10,201 bases of DNA from Prevotellaceae bacterium UBA7017 (GTDB taxonomy: Bacteria > Bacteroidota > Bacteroidia > Bacteroidales > Bacteroidaceae): NCBI GenBank assembly GCA_002449535.1, contig DJWZ01000071.1:1-10201 (forward strand), written 5' to 3'. Positions 1-6,160 of the stretch are shown here, piece by piece. A program made the position numbers and the translations under genes. How positions within the stretch are numbered: position 1 is the first letter of the stretch; each line of letters begins with the position of its first letter. The notes beneath the pieces were generated by a model. The model saw only the letters and a program-made list of their open reading frames with translations, did not search any database and was not told the origin of the DNA.

Positions 1-17
1 GCTGCAAACTTAGAGTT

Positions 18-158
18 TTTCTTTCGAGGTCTTATAGCCACGAAGTGGATGTGATAAGAGGTATGGCGTTGGCTTAAGAGTTTGCTCTTAAAGACAAGGA
101 CATAACGTTTAGCACATAAGGCTCTGAAAGAGCTGCAAGACCGAAGAAAGGTTTTTTT
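18..158 (+). ncRNA. ssrS: Structured non-coding RNA, probable 6S-like RNA
   Basis: No plausible protein is encoded here, but the sequence folds well by eye. A closing stem pairs CTTTC (21-25) with GAAAG (146-150) and GGTCTT (28-33) with AAGACC (137-142), then continues through 35-38 with 132-135. Each strand of the central region can form a small hairpin: CCAC/GTGG at 38-48 and GCTCT/AGAGC at 121-133. An inner arm pairs ATGTG (49-53) with CACAT (113-117), and an apical hairpin pairs TTAAGAG (74-80) with CTCTTAA (85-91). A run of seven T follows at 152-158. One long rod with an opened centre and a U-tract is the architecture of 6S RNA, which binds the RNA polymerase housekeeping holoenzyme. 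It may match the Bacteroidales-1 motif, which I recall being equated with 6S. The 5' end is not resolved and may lie left of the window. That an RNA is present is fairly safe; the 6S identity is inference. Confidence 0.55.
129..158 (+). terminator. U-tract end of the 6S-like RNA
   Basis: GTTTTTTT (151-158) directly follows the 3' strand of the closing stem (GAAAG, 146-150). The pairing is long-range with 21-25, so this is not a compact classic hairpin. Local hairpin 121-133 lies 18 nt upstream of the T-run. It marks the likely 3' end of the RNA and fixes its strand as plus. Confidence 0.35.
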
Positions 159-263
159 GGGTTTTTGTGAAAATTATAAACACAGAGTTTTGCAGGTGAC
201 CCAAATTATATGTAGTAGAAATTGCTACATTTAGAGATTTTTTTACCTATTTTGGTAACATTT

Positions 264-295
264 TTTGCAAGTTAAAATAAAAATTTCTATTTTTG
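264..295 (+). promoter_or_regulatory. Bacteroidetes-type promoter for the HTH gene
   Basis: TTTG at 264-267 and TATTTTTG at 288-295 match the Bacteroidetes -33 (TTTG) and -7 (TAnnTTTG) elements with a 20 bp spacer. The start of transcription should lie near 300. This leaves an A/T-rich leader of roughly 95 nt before the ATG at 397. The preceding 159-263 holds no recognisable gene, only a weak hairpin (TGTAG/CTACA) near 211-229. Confidence 0.7.
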
Positions 296-396
296 CAGAC
301 GTTTTACTGCTTTTTGGATGAAATTCTTGACAATTTTTACCATTTGGCAAAGAAATTAATTCACTTAAATAACTTACTTCTATCTACTAATCAAAT

Positions 397-636
397 ATGC
401 AACAACATCGCCTTCACATTGGAAACCTCATAAAAGAACACCTAAAAGAAGAGCACAAGAGTGTCGTATGGCTGGCAGACGAATTAGGATGCCATAGAAC
501 GAATATCTATAACATTTTTGAGAAAAGCAGTCTGGATACCAATACTTTACGTCGTATAAGCGTTATCTTGAAATATAACTTTTTTGACCTTTTGCAGGAG
601 GACACACAGAGACAGATTGATATATCAGCGGTTTAA
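397..636 (+). CDS. Small XRE-like helix-turn-helix regulator
   Basis: This 79-residue protein is almost entirely one DNA-binding domain. It begins with the helix HIGNLIKEHLKEE (7-19). The helix-turn-helix is at about 22-42 (SVVWLADELGCHRTNIYNIF), with a recognition helix containing HRTNIY. A third segment, SLDTNTLRRISVILKYNFFDLL (45-66), is typical of XRE/Cro-type folds. Small single-domain proteins of this pattern are common in Bacteroidetes and are mostly uncharacterised. It has its own promoter (264-295) with a long leader and is followed by a separate promoter for rpoN, so it is probably monocistronic. No sensor or enzymatic domain is present. Regulation of neighbouring genes is possible but nothing in the sequence shows it. 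The fold assignment is confident; the target is unknown. Confidence 0.85.
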   Translation: MQQHRLHIGNLIKEHLKEEHKSVVWLADELGCHRTNIYNIFEKSSLDTNTLRRISVILKYNFFDLLQEDTQRQIDISAV

Positions 637-681
637 GACCAAATCCAAATTTCTCAAAAAACAATTTTTTTACATTATTTT

Positions 682-713
682 TTTGGTTTTTTGTCAACTT
701 ATTTGTAACTTCG
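682..713 (+). promoter_or_regulatory. Promoter of the rpoN operon
   Basis: TTTG (682-685) and TAACTTCG (706-713), which has one mismatch to TAnnTTTG, are separated by exactly 20 bp. Transcription should start near 719-720, giving a leader of about 16 nt before the GTG at 736. The interval 637-681 is A/T-rich with T-runs but no GC-rich hairpin, so no firm terminator for the HTH gene can be named. Confidence 0.65.
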
Positions 714-735
714 CAGCCTAAATACTTTAATATAG

Positions 736-2223
736 GTGGCACAGAAACTTGTAAATACCCAAATTCAGGAGCAGCAGCTGGCACAGGTTCAACAGCAGCG
801 ACTTAACGCACAACAGGTGATGTATGTGCGGATGCTGGAGATGCCTCTGACACAATATGAGGAGTATGTACAGACAGAGATTGACGAGAATCCGGCTCTG
901 GAGCCTGACATGCAGGATAATGCCGAACCTACCGACAGCTATGAGGGAGGAGAGGAGGCAAGCAACAGCAATGATGACATTGATACTGTCATAGACCATT
1001 ATGACGATGACCGCTATGATGACGACTATATTCCGACAGCAACAGCAAACTATGCCTCCTCAGACAAACCGGGCGATGACATGACTGTATGGGGTAACAG
1101 CGAGTCGTTCTACGACACCCTGCACAGCCAGATGGGCGAACAGGACCTGACAGAACGCCAGGAACTCATAATGGAATATATCATAGGAAGCCTTGACAGC
1201 GACGGACTGTTCAGAAAGGACATCACAAGCCTCAGCGACGAGATTGCCATACATGAATACATCGACATTACACCAGAAGAGATAGAAAAGGTGCTGACAA
1301 TACTACAGGGATTTGACCCTGCCGGCATTGGAGCGCAGAACCTGCAGCAATGCCTCCTGATACAGATTTTCAGGAAGAAGGCTACTCCGCTGACAAAATT
1401 GATGTACGAGGTTATCAACAACAACTACGAAGACTTCACCCGAAAGCGCTGGGACAAGATAGAGGAGCGCATGGAGATGGACAGCATAACAGCTGAAAAG
1501 GTGTTTAGCGAGATAAGGAAGCTGAATCCAAGACCAGGAGCTGCGCTGGGCGAGACAATGGGAAGGAATACACAGCATGTAACTCCCGATTTCATCGTTA
1601 CGGTAAGTGATGACGGAGAGATATACTTCTCGATGCCAAAGGGGAGAATACCCCAGCTGCATGTTTCGCAGGATTTTGAAAACATGATACAGGGATATAG
1701 ACAAAATCCTGGTAGCATGACACGCTCTGACAAGGAGGCTTTGGTGTATGCACAACAGAAGGTTTCGAGGGCAAGGGCATATATCGATGCCATGAGGCAG
1801 CGCCAGCAGACGATGATGATGACGATGAAGACTATCATCTCGCTGCAAAGGAAATTCATACTGAGTGGTGACGAGAGCGACCTCAACCCGATGAAACTGA
1901 AAGATATTGCAGACAGGACGAAAATGGATATGTCAACCATTTCACGTGTCTGCGCCTCAAAATATGCTGAGATGCCTTGGGGAATGATACCCCTGAAAAA
2001 CTTCTTCTCAGAGGCTTATGACACAGGCGATGGCGAGACAGTATCGACAAAGGAGATAAAGAAAGCCCTGAAAGAACTGATAGACAACGAGCCACAGGGC
2101 AAACCGCTCAGCGACATACGACTGGCAGCAGAACTGAAGAAGATGGGATATCCCATAGCACGCCGCACAGTAGCGAAATATCGCGAGAAAATGGGTATTC
2201 CGACGAGTAACCTCAGAAGATGA
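736..2223 (+). CDS. rpoN: RNA polymerase sigma-54 factor
   Basis: Sigma-54 directs core RNA polymerase to -24/-12 promoters and needs an ATP-hydrolysing enhancer-binding activator to open DNA. The 495-residue length is normal. Region I, rich in Gln and Leu, covers about 1-55 and ends with the typical ENPALE (51-56). An acidic, low-complexity region II runs from about 57 to 118. The core-binding domain follows, including SLDSDGLF (152-159) and FDPAGIGAQNLQQCL. The C-terminal DNA-binding part contains an HTH (LKDIADRTKMDMSTISRV) and ends with the signature RpoN box ARRTVAKYRE at 475-484. The start is GTG: an in-frame TAG lies at 733-735, so nothing further upstream is possible, and region I would be lost with a later ATG. 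Its stop overlaps the next start (ATGA). No sigma-54 activator gene is in the window. Confidence 0.98.
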   Translation: MAQKLVNTQIQEQQLAQVQQQRLNAQQVMYVRMLEMPLTQYEEYVQTEIDENPALEPDMQDNAEPTDSYEGGEEASNSNDDIDTVIDHYDDDRYDDDYIPTATANYASSDKPGDDMTVWGNSESFYDTLHSQMGEQDLTERQELIMEYIIGSLDSDGLFRKDITSLSDEIAIHEYIDITPEEIEKVLTILQGFDPAGIGAQNLQQCLLIQIFRKKATPLTKLMYEVINNNYEDFTRKRWDKIEERMEMDSITAEKVFSEIRKLNPRPGAALGETMGRNTQHVTPDFIVTVSDDGEIYFSMPKGRIPQLHVSQDFENMIQGYRQNPGSMTRSDKEALVYAQQKVSRARAYIDAMRQRQQTMMMTMKTIISLQRKFILSGDESDLNPMKLKDIADRTKMDMSTISRVCASKYAEMPWGMIPLKNFFSEAYDTGDGETVSTKEIKKALKELIDNEPQGKPLSDIRLAAELKKMGYPIARRTVAKYREKMGIPTSNLRR

Positions 2224-2843
2224 CAGACAACAATCGCATCATATTGTTAATGGCAAAGACTATCAGCTTGGTTTTCACACCATTCTACCTGCCGCTGGTG
2301 GCATTGATAGTGCTGTTTATGGTGTCGTATCTCAGCATGCTGCCTTTGATATACAAGGGAATGGTGCTGCTGATAGTATGGCTCTTTACATGTCTCATCC
2401 CTACGACGATGATACATCTGTACAGACGCTATCAGGGATGGTCGCTGCTGAAACTGGTCTCCAAAGAAGGGCGTTTCGTTCCGTATATCATATCAATAGG
2501 GTGTTATTTCACATGCTTCTATATCATGAATGCCATACACTTACCCCACTTCATGTCAAGCATAGTAGTGGCGGCATTAGCTATACAGATACTGGGAGCA
2601 ATAATAAATAACTGGTGGAAGATTTCCACACACACAGCAGCCATAGGGGGAACAACAGGAGCCTTGTTGGCTTTCTCCCTAATCTTTGGATTTAATCCGT
2701 TGTGGTGGCTTTGCTTTCTCATCATTTTGGCCGGTATCATCGGCACAGGACGTATGATTCTTCGTATTCACACCCTTAGCGAAATATGTGGAGGATACCT
2801 CCTCGGAGTCTTCGCAGGGTTTACAGCAGTAATATTATCATGA
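2220..2843 (+). CDS. PAP2-type integral membrane phosphatase, degenerate motifs
   Basis: A 207-residue hydrophobic protein with about six membrane segments (roughly 15-38, 46-65, 88-105, 112-131, 142-172 and 190-206). It carries the spaced residues of the PAP2/lipid phosphate phosphatase family (KX6RP, PSGH, SRX5HX3D) in altered form. K78-x6-R85 stands for motif 1. S136-T137-H138 stands for PSGH. G177-R178-x5-H184-x3-E188 stands for motif 3, with Glu replacing Asp. Both catalytic His positions are kept and the distance between motifs 2 and 3 is in the family range. Family members remove phosphate from membrane lipids such as phosphatidate or undecaprenyl diphosphate. The substrate here is unknown, and the altered motifs leave activity uncertain. 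It overlaps rpoN and purE by 4 nt (ATGA) on each side, implying coupled translation. Confidence 0.75.
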   Translation: MTDNNRIILLMAKTISLVFTPFYLPLVALIVLFMVSYLSMLPLIYKGMVLLIVWLFTCLIPTTMIHLYRRYQGWSLLKLVSKEGRFVPYIISIGCYFTCFYIMNAIHLPHFMSSIVVAALAIQILGAIINNWWKISTHTAAIGGTTGALLAFSLIFGFNPLWWLCFLIILAGIIGTGRMILRIHTLSEICGGYLLGVFAGFTAVILS

Positions 2844-3346
2844 CACCATTAGTAAGTATTATCATGGGTAGCACCTCAGACCTACCCGTAATGGAGAAGG
2901 CAATGACCTTCCTGAATGAACAGCAGATACCCTTTGAGGTAAATGCCCTGTCTGCACATCGTACACCAGACGCAGTAGAGAACTTTGCACGCAATGCCGA
3001 AGGACGTGGCATCCGCGTAATCATAGCAGCAGCCGGAATGGCGGCAGCACTGCCTGGAGTAATAGCAGCATCTACCACATTGCCCGTAATAGGTGTTCCC
3101 ATCAAGGGAATGTTGGACGGACTGGATGCCATGCTGTCTATAATACAGATGCCTCCTGGCATCCCTGTGGCAACAGTAGGAGTAAACGGTGCTATGAATG
3201 CTGCTATCCTGGCTATGGAGATGCTGGCTCTTTCTGACAAGGAAATAGCTGAAAGACTAAAGGCATACAAAAGTTCCCTCGGAAAGAAAATAGAAAAGGC
3301 AAACGCTGACCTATCAGAAGTAAAATATGACTATAAGACAAACTAG
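2840..3346 (+). CDS. purE: N5-carboxyaminoimidazole ribonucleotide mutase
   Basis: PurE rearranges N5-CAIR to CAIR in de novo purine synthesis in the cytoplasm. The 168-residue product has the class I landmarks: MGSTSD (9-14), SAHRTP (38-43, with the catalytic His40), the LPGV loop (71-74), GVPI (85-88) and LSIIQMPPGIPV (99-110). Class I enzymes normally act with PurK; no purK is in the window. The usual GGAAHLPG stretch reads AAGMAAALPG here, a variation I take as lineage-specific. The open frame extends to 2786, but the ATG at 2840 fits the family N-terminus and overlaps the previous stop as ATGA, so it is preferred. The 3' end overlaps ispG by 20 nt in another frame. Confidence 0.96.
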   Translation: MTPLVSIIMGSTSDLPVMEKAMTFLNEQQIPFEVNALSAHRTPDAVENFARNAEGRGIRVIIAAAGMAAALPGVIAASTTLPVIGVPIKGMLDGLDAMLSIIQMPPGIPVATVGVNGAMNAAILAMEMLALSDKEIAERLKAYKSSLGKKIEKANADLSEVKYDYKTN

Positions 3347-4709
3347 TCCTGCACACATCGGAAACATCATCATTGGCGGTGGTGCTCCCATCAGGGTGCA
3401 GTCGATGACAACTACCGATACCAACGATACTGCAGCATGTGTGGCGCAGGCAAAGCGCATCATCGATGCCGGCGGAGAATTGGTACGCCTGACTACACAA
3501 GGAAGGAGAGAGGCTGAGAATATGGCAAATATCTCTGCTGCCCTGAAGGCTGACGGCTACCATACCCCATTGGTGGCTGATGTGCATTTCAATGCCAATG
3601 TGGCTGACATTGCAGCCTTATATTGCGAAAAGGTCCGGGTAAACCCAGGCAACTATGTTGACCCGGCAAGGACTTTCAAGCATATCGACTATACAGCAGA
3701 GGAGTATGCGGAGGAATTGCAGAAGGTGGAAGAACGCTTTTCACCATTCTTAGATATCTGCAAAGAACATCATACTGCTATCAGAATAGGTGTTAACCAC
3801 GGTTCTCTGTCAGACCGCATAATGTCAAGATATGGCGACACACCAGAGGGTATTGTGGAGTCGTGTATGGAGTTTCTGCGCATCTGCAAGAAGAAGGACT
3901 TCTCTGATGTTGTCCTTTCTATCAAGGCGAGCAATACAGTAGTGATGGTACAGAGTGTCAGGCTGCTGGTAAAGGCTATGGATGCAGAAGACATGCATTA
4001 TCCTTTGCACCTTGGTGTTACAGAAGCTGGTGAAGGAGAAGACGGACGCATAAAGAGCGCCGTCGGAATAGGTGCCCTGTTGACAGAAGGTATCGGAGAC
4101 ACTATCCGTGTAAGCCTGTCGGAAGAACCAGAAAACGAAATCCCTGTTGCAAAGAAAATCGTCGGTTTTATCGATGAATGTACTGCTTTACGCGAAAATG
4201 CAAGGATAGAAGATAATACTCTATATCTCTCTTTTAACGAAAAAGATACAGAAGACCTGCAACTGAAGGCTGCTATGGCTGCCGGAGCCTTGTTGATAGA
4301 CGGCAAAGCAAAGAATCTGGTGATAACAAACTGCGGCAAAGAAGAGACAGACCTCGCCAATGCCATACTGCAGGCTGCAAGGGTAAAGTTTACAAAGACG
4401 GAATATATCTCATGTCCTGGATGCGGAAGAACACTATATGACCTCAGAGGTACCATAGCGCGCATAAAGGCTGCCGTAAAACATGAAACAGAGGTTTCGG
4501 AAAAGCCAGAGATATGGAAAGGACTGAAGATAGGCATCATGGGATGTATAGTAAACGGACCTGGAGAAATGGCTGATGCTGACTATGGATATGTAGGAGC
4601 CGGACCAAACAGGATATCGCTATATAAAGGCAAACAATGCGTGGAGAAAAACATCCCGGAAGCTGATGCCGTAGAAAAATTATTGGAATTTATAAAAAAT
4701 GATATATAA
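3327..4709 (+). CDS. ispG: 4-hydroxy-3-methylbut-2-enyl diphosphate synthase
   Basis: IspG (GcpE) reductively converts MEcPP to HMBPP in the non-mevalonate isoprenoid pathway, using a [4Fe-4S] cluster. The TIM-barrel half covers about 10-275, with PIRVQSMTTTDT (21-32), VRLTTQG (53-59), LVADVHFN (82-89), VRVNPGNY (103-110) and IRIGVNHGSLSDR (152-164). The iron-sulfur half has CPGC (Cys363 and Cys366), Cys407 and Glu414 in GPGE as the expected cluster ligands. Between the halves, about 276-360 is a divergent segment of some 85 residues. It is longer than the short linker of the E. coli type (about 372 residues in all) but much shorter than the large insertion of plant and many Bacteroidetes enzymes (600 residues or more, as I recall). 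It overlaps purE by 20 nt and stops 1 nt before the preferred pyrE start. Confidence 0.97.
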   Translation: MTIRQTSPAHIGNIIIGGGAPIRVQSMTTTDTNDTAACVAQAKRIIDAGGELVRLTTQGRREAENMANISAALKADGYHTPLVADVHFNANVADIAALYCEKVRVNPGNYVDPARTFKHIDYTAEEYAEELQKVEERFSPFLDICKEHHTAIRIGVNHGSLSDRIMSRYGDTPEGIVESCMEFLRICKKKDFSDVVLSIKASNTVVMVQSVRLLVKAMDAEDMHYPLHLGVTEAGEGEDGRIKSAVGIGALLTEGIGDTIRVSLSEEPENEIPVAKKIVGFIDECTALRENARIEDNTLYLSFNEKDTEDLQLKAAMAAGALLIDGKAKNLVITNCGKEETDLANAILQAARVKFTKTEYISCPGCGRTLYDLRGTIARIKAAVKHETEVSEKPEIWKGLKIGIMGCIVNGPGEMADADYGYVGAGPNRISLYKGKQCVEKNIPEADAVEKLLEFIKNDI

Positions 4710-4710
4710 C

Positions 4711-5343
4711 ATGAAACAGATTGCTGACTCTTTTGCAGAACAACTGCTTGCCGTAAAGGCTATCAAACTACAACCCAACGAGCCCTTCACATGGGCAAGC
4801 GGTTGGAAATCGCCCATCTATACAGACAATAGAAAGACATTAGCTTATCCGGAACTGCGCTCTTTTGTAAAGAACGAGCTGGTTCACCTCGTACACACAG
4901 AATTTCCTGAGGCAACTGCTGTAGCTGGTGTTGCAACAGGTGCCATAGCACAAGGTGCCTTGGTTGCTGACCAACTGCAACTCCCCTATTGCTATGTCCG
5001 CCCAAAACCAAAAGATCACGGTATGGGAAACCAGATAGAGGGTACTATTCCCGAGGGTGCTAAAGTGGTTGTCATAGAAGACCTTATTAGTACTGGTGGC
5101 TCCTCACTGAAGGCTGTTGACGCCTTGAGACAGGCAGGATTTGAGGTAGTAGGTATGGTAGCAAGCTATACATACGGATTCCCTGTTGCCGAGGAAGCTT
5201 TCAAGGAGGCTGGTGTAAAACTGGTAACTCTCTCTGACTATGAACACACTACAGCAATAGCTGCAAAGACAGGTTATATAAAGCCAGAAGACTTGGAAGT
5301 GCTGGCAGAATGGCGTAAATCACCTAATACCTGGAAACAATGA
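4711..5343 (+). CDS. pyrE: Orotate phosphoribosyltransferase
   Basis: PyrE joins orotate and PRPP to form OMP, the fifth step of pyrimidine synthesis. The 210-residue product has FTWASGWKSPIYTDNR (26-41), which binds orotate and the phosphoribosyl group, the mobile catalytic loop YVRPKPKDHG (95-104), and the PRPP-binding signature VVVIEDLISTGGSS (119-132). Two starts are possible. An ATG at 4699 would add four residues and overlap ispG. The ATG at 4711 gives MKQIADSFAEQLL, which fits the family N-terminus, and sits 1 nt after the ispG stop, so it is preferred. Its stop overlaps the next gene as ATGA. Length and motifs are complete, with nothing suggesting loss of function. Confidence 0.97.
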   Translation: MKQIADSFAEQLLAVKAIKLQPNEPFTWASGWKSPIYTDNRKTLAYPELRSFVKNELVHLVHTEFPEATAVAGVATGAIAQGALVADQLQLPYCYVRPKPKDHGMGNQIEGTIPEGAKVVVIEDLISTGGSSLKAVDALRQAGFEVVGMVASYTYGFPVAEEAFKEAGVKLVTLSDYEHTTAIAAKTGYIKPEDLEVLAEWRKSPNTWKQ

Positions 5344-5819
5344 ATCAATACGAAAGCCAAGTAAAGCAGATTGCTGCTCCCATAGAGTCTGTCTATGCCA
5401 AGTTGTCGAACCTGGAGAATCTGCGTCCTGTAATAGAGAATGCACAGAACAACGAGACCCTGAAGCAAAAAATAGAGGAGTCAGGACAAGACCCTGCATA
5501 CCTTAATATGCTGAAGAATGTCATCCTGTCTGCTGACAGCATCGCCCTTAATACAGGAATGATGGGAACTTTTGCCCTTGATATCGTAGAGCGCGAGGAT
5601 CCTGCAGTAAACTCTGGAAAGGGAACCATAAAATTCAAGACGGCACAGTCACCTATTGATGCCAATATGTGGATACAGCTACTCCCAGGCGAACAGGGAA
5701 CACGAATGAAACTGACCCTGAGGGCTGATTTGAACCCAATGCTGAAGATTATGTTGGGTAACAAACTGGAAGCAGGCATAGACAAATTTGCCGATATGCT
5801 TTCAATGATACCTTACTAA
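5340..5819 (+). CDS. SRPBCC (START/Bet v 1-like) family protein
   Basis: A 159-residue soluble protein without signal peptide or membrane segment. It opens with YESQVKQIAAPIESVYAKLSNLENL (4-28), the usual first strand and helix of the SRPBCC fold (a strand, then a helix preceded by 'A' and 'P' and followed by a residue that shapes the cavity). A strand-rich centre follows (IALNTGMMGTFALDIVERE, GKGTIKFKTAQSP, ANMWIQLLP, TRMKLTLRADLN). It ends with a long amphipathic helix (MLKIMLGNKLEAGIDKFADMLSMIPY) that would close the ligand pocket. Such domains bind hydrophobic small molecules, and the natural ligand is not evident. The start overlaps the pyrE stop by 4 nt, making it the last gene of the rpoN operon. 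From memory, a similar protein often sits beside pyrE in Bacteroides; I could not check this. Confidence 0.8.
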   Translation: MNQYESQVKQIAAPIESVYAKLSNLENLRPVIENAQNNETLKQKIEESGQDPAYLNMLKNVILSADSIALNTGMMGTFALDIVEREDPAVNSGKGTIKFKTAQSPIDANMWIQLLPGEQGTRMKLTLRADLNPMLKIMLGNKLEAGIDKFADMLSMIPY

Positions 5820-5874
5820 AATGGGTATAATACAGAGGCTAAATGTACGTAAATGTAAATAATTTTCCTTTTTA

Positions 5875-5906
5875 TTTGCATTATTCAAATTTTAATCGTA
5901 CCTTTG
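5875..5906 (+). promoter_or_regulatory. Upstream tRNA-Leu promoter (P1)
   Basis: TTTG (5875-5878) and TACCTTTG (5899-5906) are 20 bp apart, a full Bacteroidetes consensus. Transcription should begin near 5912, inside a perfect 7-bp dyad (ACCTTCG/CGAAGGT, 5907-5921). There is no credible ORF directly downstream, so the transcript would run on toward the second promoter and tRNA-Leu. Confidence 0.65.
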
Positions 5907-5921
5907 ACCTTCGTCGAAGGT
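5907..5921. promoter_or_regulatory. Dyad at the P1 start site
   Basis: ACCTTCG (5907-5913) and CGAAGGT (5915-5921) are perfect inverted arms around one central base. The dyad begins directly after the P1 -7 element and covers the expected start of transcription. It could be an operator or a short 5' hairpin. The downstream promoter copy lacks it. Confidence 0.4.
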
Positions 5922-5937
5922 ACTTTGCAATGATAAA

Positions 5938-5974
5938 GCAAGCAAAAAACAAAAAAAATTGCTTTTTTTCTTGC
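5938..5974 (+). terminator. Weak A/T-rich hairpin between P1 and P2
   Basis: GCAAG (5938-5942) pairs with CTTGC (5970-5974), and six A (5944-5949) pair with six T (5964-5969). Alternatively AGCAA (5941-5945) pairs with TTGCT (5959-5963), followed by a T-run. It could end the rpoN operon or reduce read-in from P1, but the stem is GC-poor. No better terminator is visible in 5820-5937. Confidence 0.3.
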
Positions 5975-6001
5975 ATTATTCATAACTTAATCGTACCTTT
6001 G
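5970..6001 (+). promoter_or_regulatory. Proximal tRNA-Leu promoter (P2)
   Basis: CTTG (5970-5973) and TACCTTTG (5994-6001) are 20 bp apart. Transcription should start about 25 nt before the tRNA. The stretch GTACCTTTGCATCCG (5993-6007) is identical to the one at the tRNA-Arg promoter on the other strand, which supports a role as a stable-RNA promoter. Confidence 0.7.
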
Positions 6002-6029
6002 CATCCGCAAATTAACTGCACACATGGCT

Positions 6030-6115
6030 GCCGCAATGGTGGAATTGGTAGACACGAGGGACTTAAAATCCCTTGACCCGAAACGGTCGTGCGGGTTCGA
6101 GTCCCGCTCGCGGCA
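6030..6115 (+). tRNA. tRNA-Leu, anticodon UAA
   Basis: An 86-nt class II tRNA with all arms visible: acceptor GCCGCAA (6030-6036), D-arm GTG/CAC with GG in the loop, anticodon stem AGGGA/TCCCT with loop CTTAAAA (anticodon TAA at 6064-6066), a long variable arm (GACC/GGTC) as expected for leucine, and T-arm GCGGG-TTCGAGT-CCCGC. It reads UUA and probably UUG. The acceptor 3' strand TCGCGGC (6108-6114) leaves one A6-C67 mismatch. CCA is not encoded (CTA follows A73), so it must be added after transcription. Two tandem promoters precede it. Confidence 0.95.
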
Positions 6116-6160
6116 CTAACTTTTTAAAGGATAAAAGTACAAAAGATTAGATTTTAAAGT

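Larger units (their letters stand above)
5876..6001 (+). repeat. Direct repeat of a 31-bp promoter unit
   Basis: Positions 5876-5906 and 5971-6001 agree at 28 of 31 bases, 95 bp apart. Both begin TTGCATTATTCA and end TTAATCGTACCTTTG, so the copies span most of -33 through -7. They differ only within the spacer (AATT versus TAAC, three changed bases). The match in the spacer, which is normally free to vary, indicates a duplication instead of chance convergence on consensus elements. Confidence 0.85.

Noticed and set aside
637..690. T-runs after the HTH gene as an intrinsic terminator
   Set aside because: The surrounding pairing is A/T only and weak, and the T-run overlaps the -33 element of the rpoN promoter.
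1303..1848. A 181-codon minus-strand ORF
   Set aside because: It lies wholly within rpoN, has an implausible composition rich in His, Cys and Ser, and has no promoter; it is a shadow of the real frame.
2786..2839. A start for purE 18 codons upstream of the chosen ATG
   Set aside because: The extra residues lack family similarity and overlap the conserved end of the membrane phosphatase; the ATG at 2840 gives the normal PurE N-terminus.
3998..4540. A 180-codon minus-strand ORF
   Set aside because: It is opposite the well-conserved ispG frame and shows no domain pattern.
5826..5831. TATAAT resembling an E. coli -10 box
   Set aside because: There is no -35 partner, the host uses TTTG/TAnnTTTG promoters, and the real tRNA promoters lie downstream.
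5843..6076. A 77-codon ORF on the plus strand
   Set aside because: Its last third is tRNA-Leu read as protein (GGIGRHEGLKIP is the tell-tale) and the rest crosses both tRNA promoters.
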